Below the pieces are notes generated by a model. The model did no database searches. It was not told where the DNA came from and worked only from the letters and a program-made list of their open reading frames with translations. Of a stretch of 64,000 nt of DNA, positions 48,580-56,910 are shown one piece after another. The stretch's first letter is position 1. Each line of letters starts with the position of its first letter. Origin of the DNA: Streptomyces sp. LUP30 (GTDB lineage: Bacteria; Actinomycetota; Actinomycetes; Streptomycetales; Streptomycetaceae); NCBI RefSeq assembly GCF_001746365.1, contig NZ_MJAJ01000010.1, forward strand, positions 62,001 through 126,000, in the 5' to 3' direction. The position numbers were made by a program, and so were the translations under genes.

Positions 48580-49364
48580 GTGTCGCACCTCCGTCCGGGT
48601 GGTCCAGGCACTCGCCTTCGACAAGGACAACGGCACGGCCATGCCGTTTCTTCCAGTACGGCGGCACCGGTGTGCCGGACGAGCGAGAAGGCGGTACGAC
48701 GGCGCAGGGTGAAGCCGATCGACTCGTACAGCCGGATCGCGTTCTCGTTGGCGGCCGCGGCATGCAGGAAGGGGCGTTCGCCGCGCTCCTCGATGCCGGC
48801 GGCGACAGCGCGGACCAGACGGGTGGCCAGACCCCGGCCGCGGTGGGCGGGGTCGGTGCACACGGCGCTGATCTCCGTCCAGCCCGGCGGATGCAGCCGC
48901 TCTCCGGCCAGCGCGATCAGCCGGCCCTGATGGCGGATGCCGAGATAGGCGCCCAGCTCGACGGTGCGGGGCAGGTAGGGGCCCGGCTCGGTGCGGGCGA
49001 CCAGGTCCAGGATCTCGGGCACGTCGTCAGGGCCGAGCCGTACGGCCTCGGGGTCGGGCTCCGCGCGCAGGGCGGTGCCCACGAGCTGGACGCCGTGCCC
49101 AGTGCGAACGACCTCCCAGCCCGCCGCCGCCTCGGTCACGCCCCGCACCGCGGCGGTCCCGCCGGGGCCGACGAGTTCGGCGAGGTCGGCCCAGGCGCGC
49201 GGGTCGTCCTCGTCGGAGACGGCGTGGAAGGGGGCCACGTCCTGCTGGTATCGGACGGCGCGGCCGACGCCTTCGGCGAACCGGGCGTGCGGGCCGGTGA
49301 GTGCGGCCCAGGCGGGGTTGTCCAGGATGTACGACGAACTGGCGTCGAGGGCGATGACGGACAT
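48576..49364 (-). CDS. GNAT-family N-acetyltransferase of the sulfur cluster
   Basis: A 262-residue protein, with a long N-terminal part and a GNAT domain at about 115-245: VELGAYLGIRHQGRLIALAGERL, TEISAVCTDPAHRGRGLATRLVRAV (acetyl-CoA loop), FLHAAAANENAIRLYESIGF. The last 25 or so residues are Cys/Arg-rich. In the Bacillus ytmI operon the acetyltransferase N-acetylates S-alkylcysteines before monooxygenase attack; this gene could do the same. It lies between the ABC transporter and the monooxygenases. Start ATG 49364 with GGAGA upstream. Confidence 0.85.
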   Translation of the reverse strand: MSVIALDASSSYILDNPAWAALTGPHARFAEGVGRAVRYQQDVAPFHAVSDEDDPRAWADLAELVGPGGTAAVRGVTEAAAGWEVVRTGHGVQLVGTALRAEPDPEAVRLGPDDVPEILDLVARTEPGPYLPRTVELGAYLGIRHQGRLIALAGERLHPPGWTEISAVCTDPAHRGRGLATRLVRAVAAGIEERGERPFLHAAAANENAIRLYESIGFTLRRRTAFSLVRHTGAAVLEETAWPCRCPCRRRVPGPPGRRCDT

Positions 49365-49453
49365 GATGTGGCGGTCTCCGGGGTGCGGCTCGGGATGTCC
49401 GGGGCACGGGGACTCCACCGCGGGGCGGCGGTGGAGCGCCCGGCAGTCGGTGG

Positions 49454-50476
49454 TCAGGAGTTGTCGAGCGACAGTCCGGGCGGGTTGACCTCGGACTTGG
49501 CGACGGCCTCGTCGGAGAGGCCGTAGGCCTTGAGCCACTCGGCGTACTGACCGTTCTTGATCAGGTAGTTGACGGCGTCGGCGAGCGGCTTGGCCAGGCC
49601 GCTGTCCTTCTTCGCGGTGGCCGCGATCAGGCCCTGCAGACTCGCGCCGGCGCCTGAGTAGGTCCCGGCGATGCGGGTGGCGTCGGGCGTGTTCGCGACC
49701 TGGCGGTTGTGGTACGCGAAGCCGGGGTTGGGGCCGAAGGAGGCGTCGATCTTTCCGCTGTTCAGCGCCAGGAACGTGCTGGTGCTGTCCTGGAAGTACT
49801 TGACGGTGAGCTTCTTGCCCTCCTTGGCGAGCTTCGCCTTCCACTCCAGGAGGATCTTCTCCTGGTTGGTGCCGGAGCCGACGGCGATCGTCTTGCCGAC
49901 GAGGTTCTCGTAGTCGCCGTCGAAGTTCCAGGTGCTCTTCTTCGGCACGAGGAAGGCGAGGTTGTCCTGCCGGTAGGAGGCGAACTCGTACTTCTTCTTG
50001 CGTTCCTCGGTGTCGGTGATGTTGGAGAGGGCCACATCGACCTTGCCGCTGTCGATGCCGACGAACATGTTCTCCCAGGTGAAGTTCTTGATCTCCGGCG
50101 TGAGTCCGAAGACCGCGGCGATCAGACGGCCGAGATCGGGTTCGGAGCCGGTGAGGGTCTTCTGGTCGCTGCCGACGTACGCCAGCGGCGGGAATCCGGC
50201 GGGCAGCGCACCCTCGCCGATGACGAGCTTGCCGCTCTTACGGACGGCCGCCGGCAGTTCGGCGCTGATGGACTCGACCTCGGAGACCTTGATGGTGGTC
50301 TCGGTGCCGGCGCCGTTGGAGACCCGTCCGACGACGACCTCTCCGGACTTGGCAGTGTCGGTGGTGGCCGCGTCGCTGTCGCCCCCGCAGGCGGCGAGCC
50401 CGGTGGCGAGGGTGGCGACGGCAGTGGCCGCGATGACGCCTCTGCTCAGGCTGCGTCGGGTGAAGTGGCTGGGCAT
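49454..50476 (-). CDS. ABC transporter substrate-binding lipoprotein, amino-acid (SBP_bac_3) type
   Basis: A 340-residue lipoprotein. The signal ends GLAAC (Cys30). The mature protein has the polar-amino-acid binding fold: GALPAGFPPLAYVGSD, GSEPDLGRLIAAVFGL, VGIDSGKVDVALSNIT, NLVGKTIAVGSGTNQE and ASFGPNPGFAYHNRQV. It would bring an amino acid or cystine-like thioether to the permease outside the membrane. It is the third gene of the importer operon; 67 bases downstream of the ATPase. Confidence 0.9.
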   Translation of the reverse strand: MPSHFTRRSLSRGVIAATAVATLATGLAACGGDSDAATTDTAKSGEVVVGRVSNGAGTETTIKVSEVESISAELPAAVRKSGKLVIGEGALPAGFPPLAYVGSDQKTLTGSEPDLGRLIAAVFGLTPEIKNFTWENMFVGIDSGKVDVALSNITDTEERKKKYEFASYRQDNLAFLVPKKSTWNFDGDYENLVGKTIAVGSGTNQEKILLEWKAKLAKEGKKLTVKYFQDSTSTFLALNSGKIDASFGPNPGFAYHNRQVANTPDATRIAGTYSGAGASLQGLIAATAKKDSGLAKPLADAVNYLIKNGQYAEWLKAYGLSDEAVAKSEVNPPGLSLDNS

Positions 50477-50543
50477 GGCCGTTCCTTGTCGCTGGAGGAG
50501 GGTGCGGAGGTTTTGCGTGGGGGAGTTCCGGGCGTACGGCGGT

Positions 50544-51332
50544 TCAGAGGACCTTGCTGAGGAAATCCCTGGTCCGCTCGTGCCGCGGCCTGTCGAGGAC
50601 CTCGGAGGGCGGGCCCTGCTCGACGATCCGGCCCTCGTCGATGAAGACGACCCGGTCGGCGATCTCGCGGGCGAAGCCGATCTCGTGGGTGACGATGACG
50701 AGCGTGGTGCCGCTGGTGGCCAGGTCCTTGATGACGGCGAGGACCTCACCGACGAGTTCCGGGTCCAGGGCGGAGGTGGGTTCGTCGAAGAGGATCACGC
50801 CGGGGCGCAGCGCGAGGGCGCGGGCGATGGCGACGCGCTGCTGCTGGCCGCCGGAGAGCTGCCGGGGGTAGGCGCCGGTGCGCTCGCCGAGGCCGACCCG
50901 TTCCAGGAGTTCCTTCGCCAGTGCCTGCGCCTCGGGCTTGGTCAGCTTTCCGGTGGCGACGGGGGCCGCGGCCACGTTGTCGAGGACGGTCAGGTGCGGG
51001 AAGAGGTTGAAGTTCTGGAAGACGAAGCCGATCCGGCCGCGCTGGGCCAGGATGGCGCGCTCGCTCAGCTCCTTGAGCCGGTCGCCCTGCCGCTTCACCC
51101 CGATCGGCTCGCCGTTGATGCTGACGTGGCCGATCTCGGGCTTCTCCAGGTGGTTGACGACCCGCAGGAGCGTGGACTTCCCCGAGCCGGACGGGCCGAG
51201 GACGACGGTGACCTCGCCGGGGCGGATGGTCAGGTCGATGCCGTCGAGGACGCGATGGGTGCCGTACCACTTGTGGACGTCGTGTATCTCCAGGGCGGCG
51301 GGGACCGTCTCCAGGATGTCGGTGCTGCTCAT
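50544..51332 (-). CDS. ABC transporter ATP-binding protein (polar amino acid type)
   Basis: A 262-residue ATPase with Walker A GPSGSGKST, the Q loop FVFQNFNLFPH, signature LSGGQQQRVAIA, Walker B ILFDEP and switch His in VTHEIG. Fits the GlnQ-like class importing amino acids. The ATG overlaps the permease stop (ATGA, 51329-51332). Confidence 0.95.
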   Translation of the reverse strand: MSSTDILETVPAALEIHDVHKWYGTHRVLDGIDLTIRPGEVTVVLGPSGSGKSTLLRVVNHLEKPEIGHVSINGEPIGVKRQGDRLKELSERAILAQRGRIGFVFQNFNLFPHLTVLDNVAAAPVATGKLTKPEAQALAKELLERVGLGERTGAYPRQLSGGQQQRVAIARALALRPGVILFDEPTSALDPELVGEVLAVIKDLATSGTTLVIVTHEIGFAREIADRVVFIDEGRIVEQGPPSEVLDRPRHERTRDFLSKVL

Positions 51333-52309
51333 ACCGCGGCCTCCCGGCGGACACGGGCACGCAGGTCGGTGAGGCCGGCCCGGAGCTTCTGCAGGGGCGT
51401 CGGCGGCAGCGCGCGGGTGGCGCCGCGGGCGTAGTACCGCTCGACGTAGAACTGGATCACGGAGACGACGCTGGTCAGGATCAGGTACCAGACGGTCACC
51501 ACCAGGAGCAGCGGCACGATGTCGCCGGGGTAGGTGGAGCCCATGCTCTGCGCGGTGCCGAAGAGGTCGAGCAGCGAGACGTAGAAGACCAGCGAGGTGC
51601 TCTTGATCAGGCCGATCAGCTGGTTGACGTAGTTCGGGGTGATCGACCTGAGGGCCTGCGGGAAGACGATCCTGCGGAACTGGTAGCCCTTGGGCAGGCC
51701 GAGCGCGGCGGCTGCCTCGTGCTGGCCCTGGTCCACGGAGAGAATGCCGCCGCGGACCACCTCGGCCGCGTAGGCGGCCTCGTTGAGGCTGAGGCCGATG
51801 ACGGCGATCACCATGTCGGTCGCGAGTTTCGACTCGTCGAAGGAGAAGAAGGCCGGCCCGAACGGGACTCCGACGCTCAACGTCTCGTACAGGGCACTGA
51901 AGTTGTAGAGGAAGAGCAGCACCACGATGAGCGGGACCGAGCGCAGCGTCCAGACGTACGTCCAGCTGACCGCGCGCAGCACCGGACTCTTCGACAGCCG
52001 TGCCAGAGCGAGCAGGACGCCGCCGACCAGGCCCAACACGGCGCTGTAGGCGGTGACTTCGAGGGTGATCATCAGGCCGTCGAGGATGGTGGGGCGCAGG
52101 AACCAGTAGCCCCAGCGGTCCCACTGGTAGAAGGGGTTGGAGACCAGCCCGTGCACGAACTGGGCGACCAGGACCACCACGACCGCGGTGGCGATCCAGC
52201 GCCCTGGCCGCCTCAACGGCAGAACTCTCTGGGCAGTGAGGGCTTTCGGCGGTTTGTCGGCGGTCGGCGCTTCGGGAAGGGTGACGGTGGCACCAGGGGG
52301 TTCACTCAT
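51329..52309 (-). CDS. ABC transporter permease (polar amino acid type), first gene of SAM-IV-controlled operon
   Basis: A 326-residue permease with a 50-residue polar N-terminus and about five helices (about 38-58, 76-105, 116-143, 185-206, 270-300). The conserved EAA loop is EAAAALGLPKGYQFRRIVFPQALR. It is preceded by the composite leader: riboswitch, leader peptide, C-rich repeat. Its ATG overlaps the stop of an upstream Cys-rich frame (52306-52309). Likely imports a cystine or S-alkylcysteine-like compound; inferred from cluster content. Confidence 0.93.
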   Translation of the reverse strand: MSEPPGATVTLPEAPTADKPPKALTAQRVLPLRRPGRWIATAVVVVLVAQFVHGLVSNPFYQWDRWGYWFLRPTILDGLMITLEVTAYSAVLGLVGGVLLALARLSKSPVLRAVSWTYVWTLRSVPLIVVLLFLYNFSALYETLSVGVPFGPAFFSFDESKLATDMVIAVIGLSLNEAAYAAEVVRGGILSVDQGQHEAAAALGLPKGYQFRRIVFPQALRSITPNYVNQLIGLIKSTSLVFYVSLLDLFGTAQSMGSTYPGDIVPLLLVVTVWYLILTSVVSVIQFYVERYYARGATRALPPTPLQKLRAGLTDLRARVRREAAV

Positions 52310-52491
52310 AGTGGGCTCCGGCTGGGTGGGTACACCCCGGAGGCGCGGCGGCATGCGGCGGCGCACACGACGGCGAGGTACCGGGGGCAGGGAGGGCAAC
52401 GGCACACCGCGGGCGCGGTGTTCGTCAGGAAGTGCGGGGGCTGCGGGGGCTGCGGGGGCTGCGGGGAAGTGTCAGCCCCGACAGCGGGCAC
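52306..52491 (-). CDS. Possible Cys-rich leader frame coupled to the permease start
   Basis: A GTG-initiated frame of 61 residues with PQPPQPPQPPHF then VCRCPPCPRYLAVVCAAACR, holding five Cys. Its TGA overlaps the permease ATG (ATGA), and third positions are nearly all G/C. This recalls the polycysteine upstream ORFs of mycobacteria that sense cysteine. There is no ribosome site before the GTG and the Pro-Gln part comes from a DNA repeat, so it may be chance. Confidence 0.3.
   Translation of the reverse strand: MPAVGADTSPQPPQPPQPPHFLTNTAPAVCRCPPCPRYLAVVCAAACRRASGVYPPSRSPL
52436..52466 (+). repeat. Tandem GGGGGCTGC repeat, potential G-quadruplex
   Basis: Four G runs (52436-52440, 52445-52449, 52454-52458, 52463-52466) with CTGC spacers, an ideal four-base-loop G-quadruplex on the plus strand, the template for the leader. 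The transcript would be C-rich. Lies between the leader peptide stop and the permease. Confidence 0.7.
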
Positions 52492-52621
52492 GGCCCGGTG
52501 CGGTACACAGTGCGCTGCTCACGCGGAGCAGGTCGACGGCCCGGTCGGCGACGAACACGTTCGCGTACGACGGCACGCAGCCCTGGGAGCGGCGTGCGGC
52601 CGTCCTCGGAGCTGCGTACAT
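52472..52621 (-). CDS. Putative cysteine-responsive leader peptide, 49 aa, containing RVSSALC
   Basis: A frame from ATG 52621 to TGA 52472 with DRAVDLLRVSSALC followed by TAPGRARCRG. The (R)xVDLxRVSSALC core matches actinobacterial leader peptides upstream of sulfur genes, and parallels the one at 48493-48579. It begins about 31 bases after the riboswitch core. A shorter GTG start nearer the core is possible; no strong ribosome site is visible for the ATG. Role in attenuation inferred. Confidence 0.65.
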   Translation of the reverse strand: MYAAPRTAARRSQGCVPSYANVFVADRAVDLLRVSSALCTAPGRARCRG

Positions 52622-52651
52622 GGCGTCACCGTCTCTGTTCCGGCCCCAGGG

Positions 52652-52760
52652 GCCTCGCGCTTACCGAAACTTCATCGGCCGGGTCGTCACCTGGGGCACC
52701 CCACCGCGGTGGGAGGGTTGCCGGTCAGCAAGCCAGGGCTTGTCGCTGACGCTCATGACC
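52652..52760 (-). promoter_or_regulatory. SAM-IV riboswitch
   Basis: Read on the minus strand, the sequence follows the SAM-IV consensus nearly base for base: GGTCATGAGCGTCAGCGA, AAGCCCTGGCTTGCTGACC, GGCAACCCTCCCACCGCGG, TGGGGTGCCCCAGGTGACGA, then CCCGGCCG and a 3' GGTAAGCGCGAGGC. The outer stem GGTC pairs with GACC. SAM-IV aptamers occur in Streptomyces and other actinobacteria and turn genes off when S-adenosylmethionine is high. It heads the importer operon, about 340 bases upstream of the permease. The boundary on the 3' side is approximate; a GGCCCC/GGGGCC hairpin follows at 52642-52654. Confidence 0.9.
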
Positions 52761-53163
52761 TTTCTGGGCGGTAGTTAAGACAACGGCCCGAACATTTGTC
52801 AACGCCGGTCCAGCAGGTGGCGGGCGAGTCGGGCGGCCGGGCCCGGCGTTGTGTGACGACAAGCGACCCATCCCTCCCCAGCGCGTGGTCTGCCACGGAC
52901 AACTCGTCCGTGGATAAGTACGGCCTTCATCCGGGCTGTGGTTCACGCGATGCTTGATCAGCCGAACAACAGGAATGAGGATCACATGACGCTCTGGACC
53001 CCGACTGCTGTCGGCGTCGCCGGCATCCAGGCCGGACTGCGCACATGACCCGGCGGTTGCCGCGTTCTCAACGGCGCAGCTCACAAGGCTGCCTTGCCCA
53101 GGCCCCTCTCACTGCCCGCCTTGCGTGGGTGCACCGCACCCTGGGAGTGCACAGGGCCGAGTC
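52761..53163. other. Intergenic region upstream of riboswitch and cupin
   Basis: About 400 bases with the riboswitch promoter on one strand and the cupin promoter on the other. It contains a 7-bp hairpin (52893-52899 with 52907-52913) and a 20-codon plus-strand frame at 52986-53048 (MTLWTPTAVGVAG) with an AGGA-like site. I could not assign either. Confidence 0.4.
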
Positions 53164-53631
53164 ATGACGATGGCCTATCTGGCGCAGCCCGAGCAGCAGC
53201 AAAGACTCGAATGGCTCGACGGGGGAACGTTCTCCGTGCTGCTCGACAAGGAAGCCACCGAGGGCAAGCTGACCGTGGGCCGCTTCGAGGTCGCCAAGGG
53301 CGAAGCCCCGCCGTTCCACCTGCACACCCGCGAGGACGAGGTGTTCATGCTCATCAAGGGCACGGCCCTGGTCTGGTCGGGCGAGGAGGAACACGAACTT
53401 CGCGAAGGCGGGATCGTGTATCTGCCCCGCAACGTCCCGCACGCCTACCGCATCACCTCCGACCGCGCAGACCTCCTGATGATCGCCACACCCGGCGGCA
53501 TCGAGGGCATGTTCCGTCACGCCGGACGCGACCTCACCACCCCGCGCCCCCGCGGCTTCGAGATCCCCAAGTCCCTCCTGGCGGAAGCATCCGAACTCTA
53601 CGGCGGCGCCATCCTCGGCCCGCCGCGCTGA
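53164..53631 (+). CDS. Cupin-domain protein
   Basis: A 155-residue single cupin with metal ligands in motif 1 (PPFHLHTREDEVFMLIKG: two His and Glu) and motif 2 (YLPRNVPHAYRI: His). Similar proteins are quercetinase-like or isomerase-like dioxygenases; substrate unknown. The start at ATG 53164 is taken; another ATG two codons on is equally possible. Confidence 0.85.
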   Translation: MTMAYLAQPEQQQRLEWLDGGTFSVLLDKEATEGKLTVGRFEVAKGEAPPFHLHTREDEVFMLIKGTALVWSGEEEHELREGGIVYLPRNVPHAYRITSDRADLLMIATPGGIEGMFRHAGRDLTTPRPRGFEIPKSLLAEASELYGGAILGPPR

Positions 53632-53700
53632 ATCCGAGGACCCACGGCGCCCTCGTCGCCCTCGTTTGCCCTCGTTGAAGGATCCCGGCGGGTGGCTGAG

Positions 53701-53770
53701 TCCTGGCGTCGGCGGCGCGCTGATGGGCCCGCACCGCGGTGGAGTCCACCGACACGTCCCGGTCGATCCG
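53701..53770 (-). mobile_element. IS5-type transposase scar
   Basis: Minus strand encodes RIDRDVSVDSTAVRAHQRAA followed by DAR, closely resembling the DDE-region block VDSTxVRAHQHAAGAR of IS5-like transposases. Only about 25 residues remain, with no terminal repeats or target duplication seen. A relic of an insertion between the cupin and FKBP genes, next to the accessory sulfur cluster. Confidence 0.55.
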
Positions 53771-53924
53771 ACCCGCGGCGCCCTCGGCGCTATCTGACAC
53801 ATCGTCAGGCCGGTCGGGAAGCGAAAGCGCGGACAGGCGCTCTCGATAGCCTGACCATCTGCCGCATAAGTGCCCAGGTGTCCGGCCGGTCCGACGGCTT
53901 CCGACGGAAAGTGACAAGGCTGCA

Positions 53925-54341
53925 ATGAGTGAACTGACAAAGCCCGAGGTCGACGTTCCGGAGGGCGACGCCCCTACCGAGCTGACCATCCGGGACCTGA
54001 TCGTCGGTGACGGGGTTGAGGTCAAGCCGGGCATGGTGGTCAGGGTCCACTATGTCGGGGTGACTTTCGAGTCAGGGAAGGAGTTCGATGCGTCCTGGGA
54101 CCGAGGCGAGCCGTTCAAGTTCGCCTTGGGCAGTGGCAAGGTCATCAGGGGCTGGGACCGCGGGGTGAGAGGGATGAACGTCGGCGGCCGGCGCGAGATC
54201 ATCGTTCCTCCGCGTCTTGGATACGGCGGTCAGTCCCCCTCGCCGTTGATCCCGCCGGGTTCGACCCTGATCTTCGTGGTGGACCTGCTGGACGCGTATT
54301 CCAGCGCAACCGGGTGGAGCAGCGCCCAGCGGGGGCACTGA
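53925..54341 (+). CDS. FKBP-type peptidyl-prolyl cis-trans isomerase
   Basis: A 138-residue cytoplasmic FKBP. The domain (about 22-127) is complete: VRVHYVGVTFESGKEFDASW, RGEPFKFALGSGKVIRGWDRG, IIVPPRLGYGGQ and LIPPGSTLIFVVDLL. It accelerates proline isomerisation in folding. No signal peptide. A short Ser/Gly tail follows. AAGG lies about six bases before ATG 53925. Confidence 0.94.
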   Translation: MSELTKPEVDVPEGDAPTELTIRDLIVGDGVEVKPGMVVRVHYVGVTFESGKEFDASWDRGEPFKFALGSGKVIRGWDRGVRGMNVGGRREIIVPPRLGYGGQSPSPLIPPGSTLIFVVDLLDAYSSATGWSSAQRGH

Positions 54342-54441
54342 GTCGTCCCGGAGCGGGTGGAACGCTGGTGCTTGGGCGAAGACCAGGCGGGCTCAACGCG
54401 ACTCAAGATCGATAAGTGCCGAGTGCTACGAGCTGCCGTCG

Positions 54442-56910
54442 TCAGGAGCGCGCGAGCCGCGCCGCGAGATAGGGCGCTGTGGCGCTGCGGCGAGCCCTCG
54501 CCACCTTGGCCGGCGGACCCGCCACGACCACCCGCCCGCCTGCGTCGCCGCCGCCCGGCCCGAGGTCGATGACCCAGTCGGCGGTGGCGATCGTGTCCAG
54601 GTCGTGCTCGACGAGGACGACCGTGTTGCCGGCGTCGACGAGCCGGTGCAGCTGTCGCAGCAGCAGCGCGATGTCCGAGGGGTGCAGCCCCGCCGTCGGC
54701 TCGTCGAGCAGGTAGAGCGCGTGCCCGCGGCGGGCTCGCTGCATCTCGGTGGCCAGTTTGATGCGTTGCGCCTCACCGCCGCTGAGTTCCGTCGCGGGCT
54801 GGCCCAGCCGCAGGTACCCCAGTCCCACCTCGCGCAACGTCTCCAGGCTGCGGGAGGCGGCCGGGACGGCGGACAGGAACTCGGCGGCGGTGTCGACGGA
54901 CAGCGCCAGCACGTCCGCGATGTTCTTGCCGCGGTAGGTGACTTCCAGCGTCTCGGCGTTGTACCGGGCGCCCTCGCAGGCCGGGCACGGCGCGTAGGTG
55001 CCGGGCAGGAACAGCAGTTCCACCGCGACGAATCCTTCGCCCTGGCAGGTCTCGCACCGCCCCTCGGGCACGTTGAAGGAGAACCGGCCGGCCGAGTAGC
55101 CACGCGCCCTGGCCTCGTCCGTCGCCGCGTACAGCTTGCGCACCGCGTCGAACATCCCCGTGTACGTGGCCAGGTTGGACCGGGGAGTCCGGCCGATGGG
55201 CCGTTGGTCGACCCGGACCAGCCGGTCGAACGACTCGATCCCCGACGCGTCCTGGACGTCGACCTCCAGCTGCGCCTCGTCGGGCTCCTCGGGTACGAGT
55301 CCGAGGTGGCCGCGGACGACCTCGGCGAGCACCTGCGTCACCAGCGTCGACTTTCCGGAACCGGACACGCCCGTCACCGCCGTCAGTACGCAGAGCGGTA
55401 CGTCGACGGACACGTCGTGCAGATTGTGGCGGGAGACGCCACGCAGGCGCAGCCAGCCGTGCGCTGTGCGCGGGCGGTGATCGAGCGGCCGGGCGCGCCC
55501 GAACAGATACCGGCTCGTGGCCGACTCCCCCGCCCGCTCAAGACCGGCGACCGGGCCGCTGTACAGCACGCGTCCGCCGCCCTCGCCCGCGCCGGGGCCG
55601 ATGTCGACCACCCAGTCCGCCCGGCGTACGACGTCCATGTCGTGCTCCACGACGAACAGCGAGTTGCCGGCCGCCTTGAGACGGTCCAGCACGTCCAGCA
55701 GCGGTTCCGCGTCGGCCGGGTGCAGGCCCGCGGAGGGCTCGTCGAGGACGTAGACGACGCCGAACAGCCCCGAGCGCAGCTGGGTGGCGATCCGCAGGCG
55801 CTGCGCCTCGCCGGGCGACAGGGTCGTCGAGCGGCGCCCGAGGCTGAGATATCCGAGACCGAGGTCGAGCAGTACCTCGACGCGCGCGACCAGATCGCCG
55901 CAGATCCGGACAGCGACCTCGGTCGTCTCCCCGGAGCGGGCGGTCGACGTGGTGGCGTCGGCCTCGGACCGGCCCGCGACGGGCCGCAGCAACGCCACGA
56001 CCTCGGCGAGCGGCATCGCGTTGATCTCGGCGATGGAACGTCCGGCGAAGGTCACGGCGAGCGCCTCGGGTCGCAGTCCGCTGCCGTGACACTCCGGGCA
56101 GGGCACACTCCTGACGAACCGGAGCGCCCGTTCGCGCATCTTCTCGCTCTTGGAGTCGGCGAGGACGTGCATGACGTGTTTGCGGGCGCTCCAGAACTTG
56201 CCCTGGTAGCCGTAGTCGACGCGGTCCTCCTCCGGCTCGATGTACACGGAGGGCTGCTCGTCCGTGTACAGCAGCCAGTCCCGGTCCTTCTTCCTGAGCC
56301 TGCGCCACGGTCGGTCGATGTCGATCCCCAGGCCGCTCACGACGCTGCGCAGGTTGGCGCCCTGCCAGGCGCCTGGCCAGGCGGCGATCGCTCCCTCGCG
56401 GATGCTCAGCGAGGGGTCCGGGACGAGCAGGTCCTCGGCGACGTCGTGCACGACGCCCAGTCCGTGGCACTCCGGGCAGGCGCCGGCCGCGGTGTTGGGT
56501 GAGAACGACTCGGCCTCCAGCCGTGTGGCCCCGGGCGGATAGGTGCCGGCGCGGGAGTACAGCATGCGCAGCAGATTGGACAGCGTGGTGAGGGTGCCGA
56601 CCGTCGAGCGCGAGCTGGGCGACCCGCGTCGCTGCTGCAGGGACACGGCCGGTGGCAGTCCGGTGATTTCCTGCACGTGCGGTGCGCCGACCTGCTGCAA
56701 CAGCCTTCGGGCGTACGGTGCGACGGACTCGAAGTAGCGCCGCTGGGCCTCCGCGTAGAGCGTGCCGAACGCGAGCGAGGACTTGCCCGAACCGGAGACG
56801 CCGGTGAAGGCGACCATCGCGTCCCGCGGAACGTCGACATCGATGTTCCGCAGGTTGTTCTCACCGGCGCCCCGGACATGCACGAAGGCGTCGGTCGCGT
56901 CCTTCTTCAC
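54442..56910 (-). CDS. UvrA-like ABC ATPase (short paralogue, DrrC-like)
   Basis: An 822-residue UvrA paralogue, shorter than the standard 950-residue-plus UvrA. Two ATPase halves: GVSGSGKSSLAFGTLYAEAQ at the start and GVSGSGKSTLVTQVLAEVVR in the middle, with LSPGEAQRLRIA and LSGGEAQRIKLATEM signatures and LDEPSAGLHP/LDEPTAGLHP. Zinc motifs GACPECHGLG, CPECHGSGL and CETCQGEGF are kept. Such paralogues, including DrrC, give resistance to DNA-intercalating drugs or help repair. GTG 56910 is used, with AGGAAGG immediately upstream; a further in-frame GTG is possible. 56911-57180 shows nothing recognisable. Confidence 0.92.
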   Translation of the reverse strand: MKKDATDAFVHVRGAGENNLRNIDVDVPRDAMVAFTGVSGSGKSSLAFGTLYAEAQRRYFESVAPYARRLLQQVGAPHVQEITGLPPAVSLQQRRGSPSSRSTVGTLTTLSNLLRMLYSRAGTYPPGATRLEAESFSPNTAAGACPECHGLGVVHDVAEDLLVPDPSLSIREGAIAAWPGAWQGANLRSVVSGLGIDIDRPWRRLRKKDRDWLLYTDEQPSVYIEPEEDRVDYGYQGKFWSARKHVMHVLADSKSEKMRERALRFVRSVPCPECHGSGLRPEALAVTFAGRSIAEINAMPLAEVVALLRPVAGRSEADATTSTARSGETTEVAVRICGDLVARVEVLLDLGLGYLSLGRRSTTLSPGEAQRLRIATQLRSGLFGVVYVLDEPSAGLHPADAEPLLDVLDRLKAAGNSLFVVEHDMDVVRRADWVVDIGPGAGEGGGRVLYSGPVAGLERAGESATSRYLFGRARPLDHRPRTAHGWLRLRGVSRHNLHDVSVDVPLCVLTAVTGVSGSGKSTLVTQVLAEVVRGHLGLVPEEPDEAQLEVDVQDASGIESFDRLVRVDQRPIGRTPRSNLATYTGMFDAVRKLYAATDEARARGYSAGRFSFNVPEGRCETCQGEGFVAVELLFLPGTYAPCPACEGARYNAETLEVTYRGKNIADVLALSVDTAAEFLSAVPAASRSLETLREVGLGYLRLGQPATELSGGEAQRIKLATEMQRARRGHALYLLDEPTAGLHPSDIALLLRQLHRLVDAGNTVVLVEHDLDTIATADWVIDLGPGGGDAGGRVVVAGPPAKVARARRSATAPYLAARLARS

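Noticed and set aside
52893..52913. Seven-base hairpin (CCACGGA/TCCGTGG) as a terminator or transposon end
   Set aside because: No adjacent stop or matching partner repeat; isolated short hairpins are common at this GC.
52986..53048. Twenty-codon plus-strand frame with an AGGA-like site (MTLWTPTAVGVAG)
   Set aside because: No recognisable leader motif and no gene immediately downstream; not supported beyond the site.
54604..56502. Long plus-strand frame of about 630 codons
   Set aside because: Antisense shadow of the UvrA-like gene; low-complexity translation.
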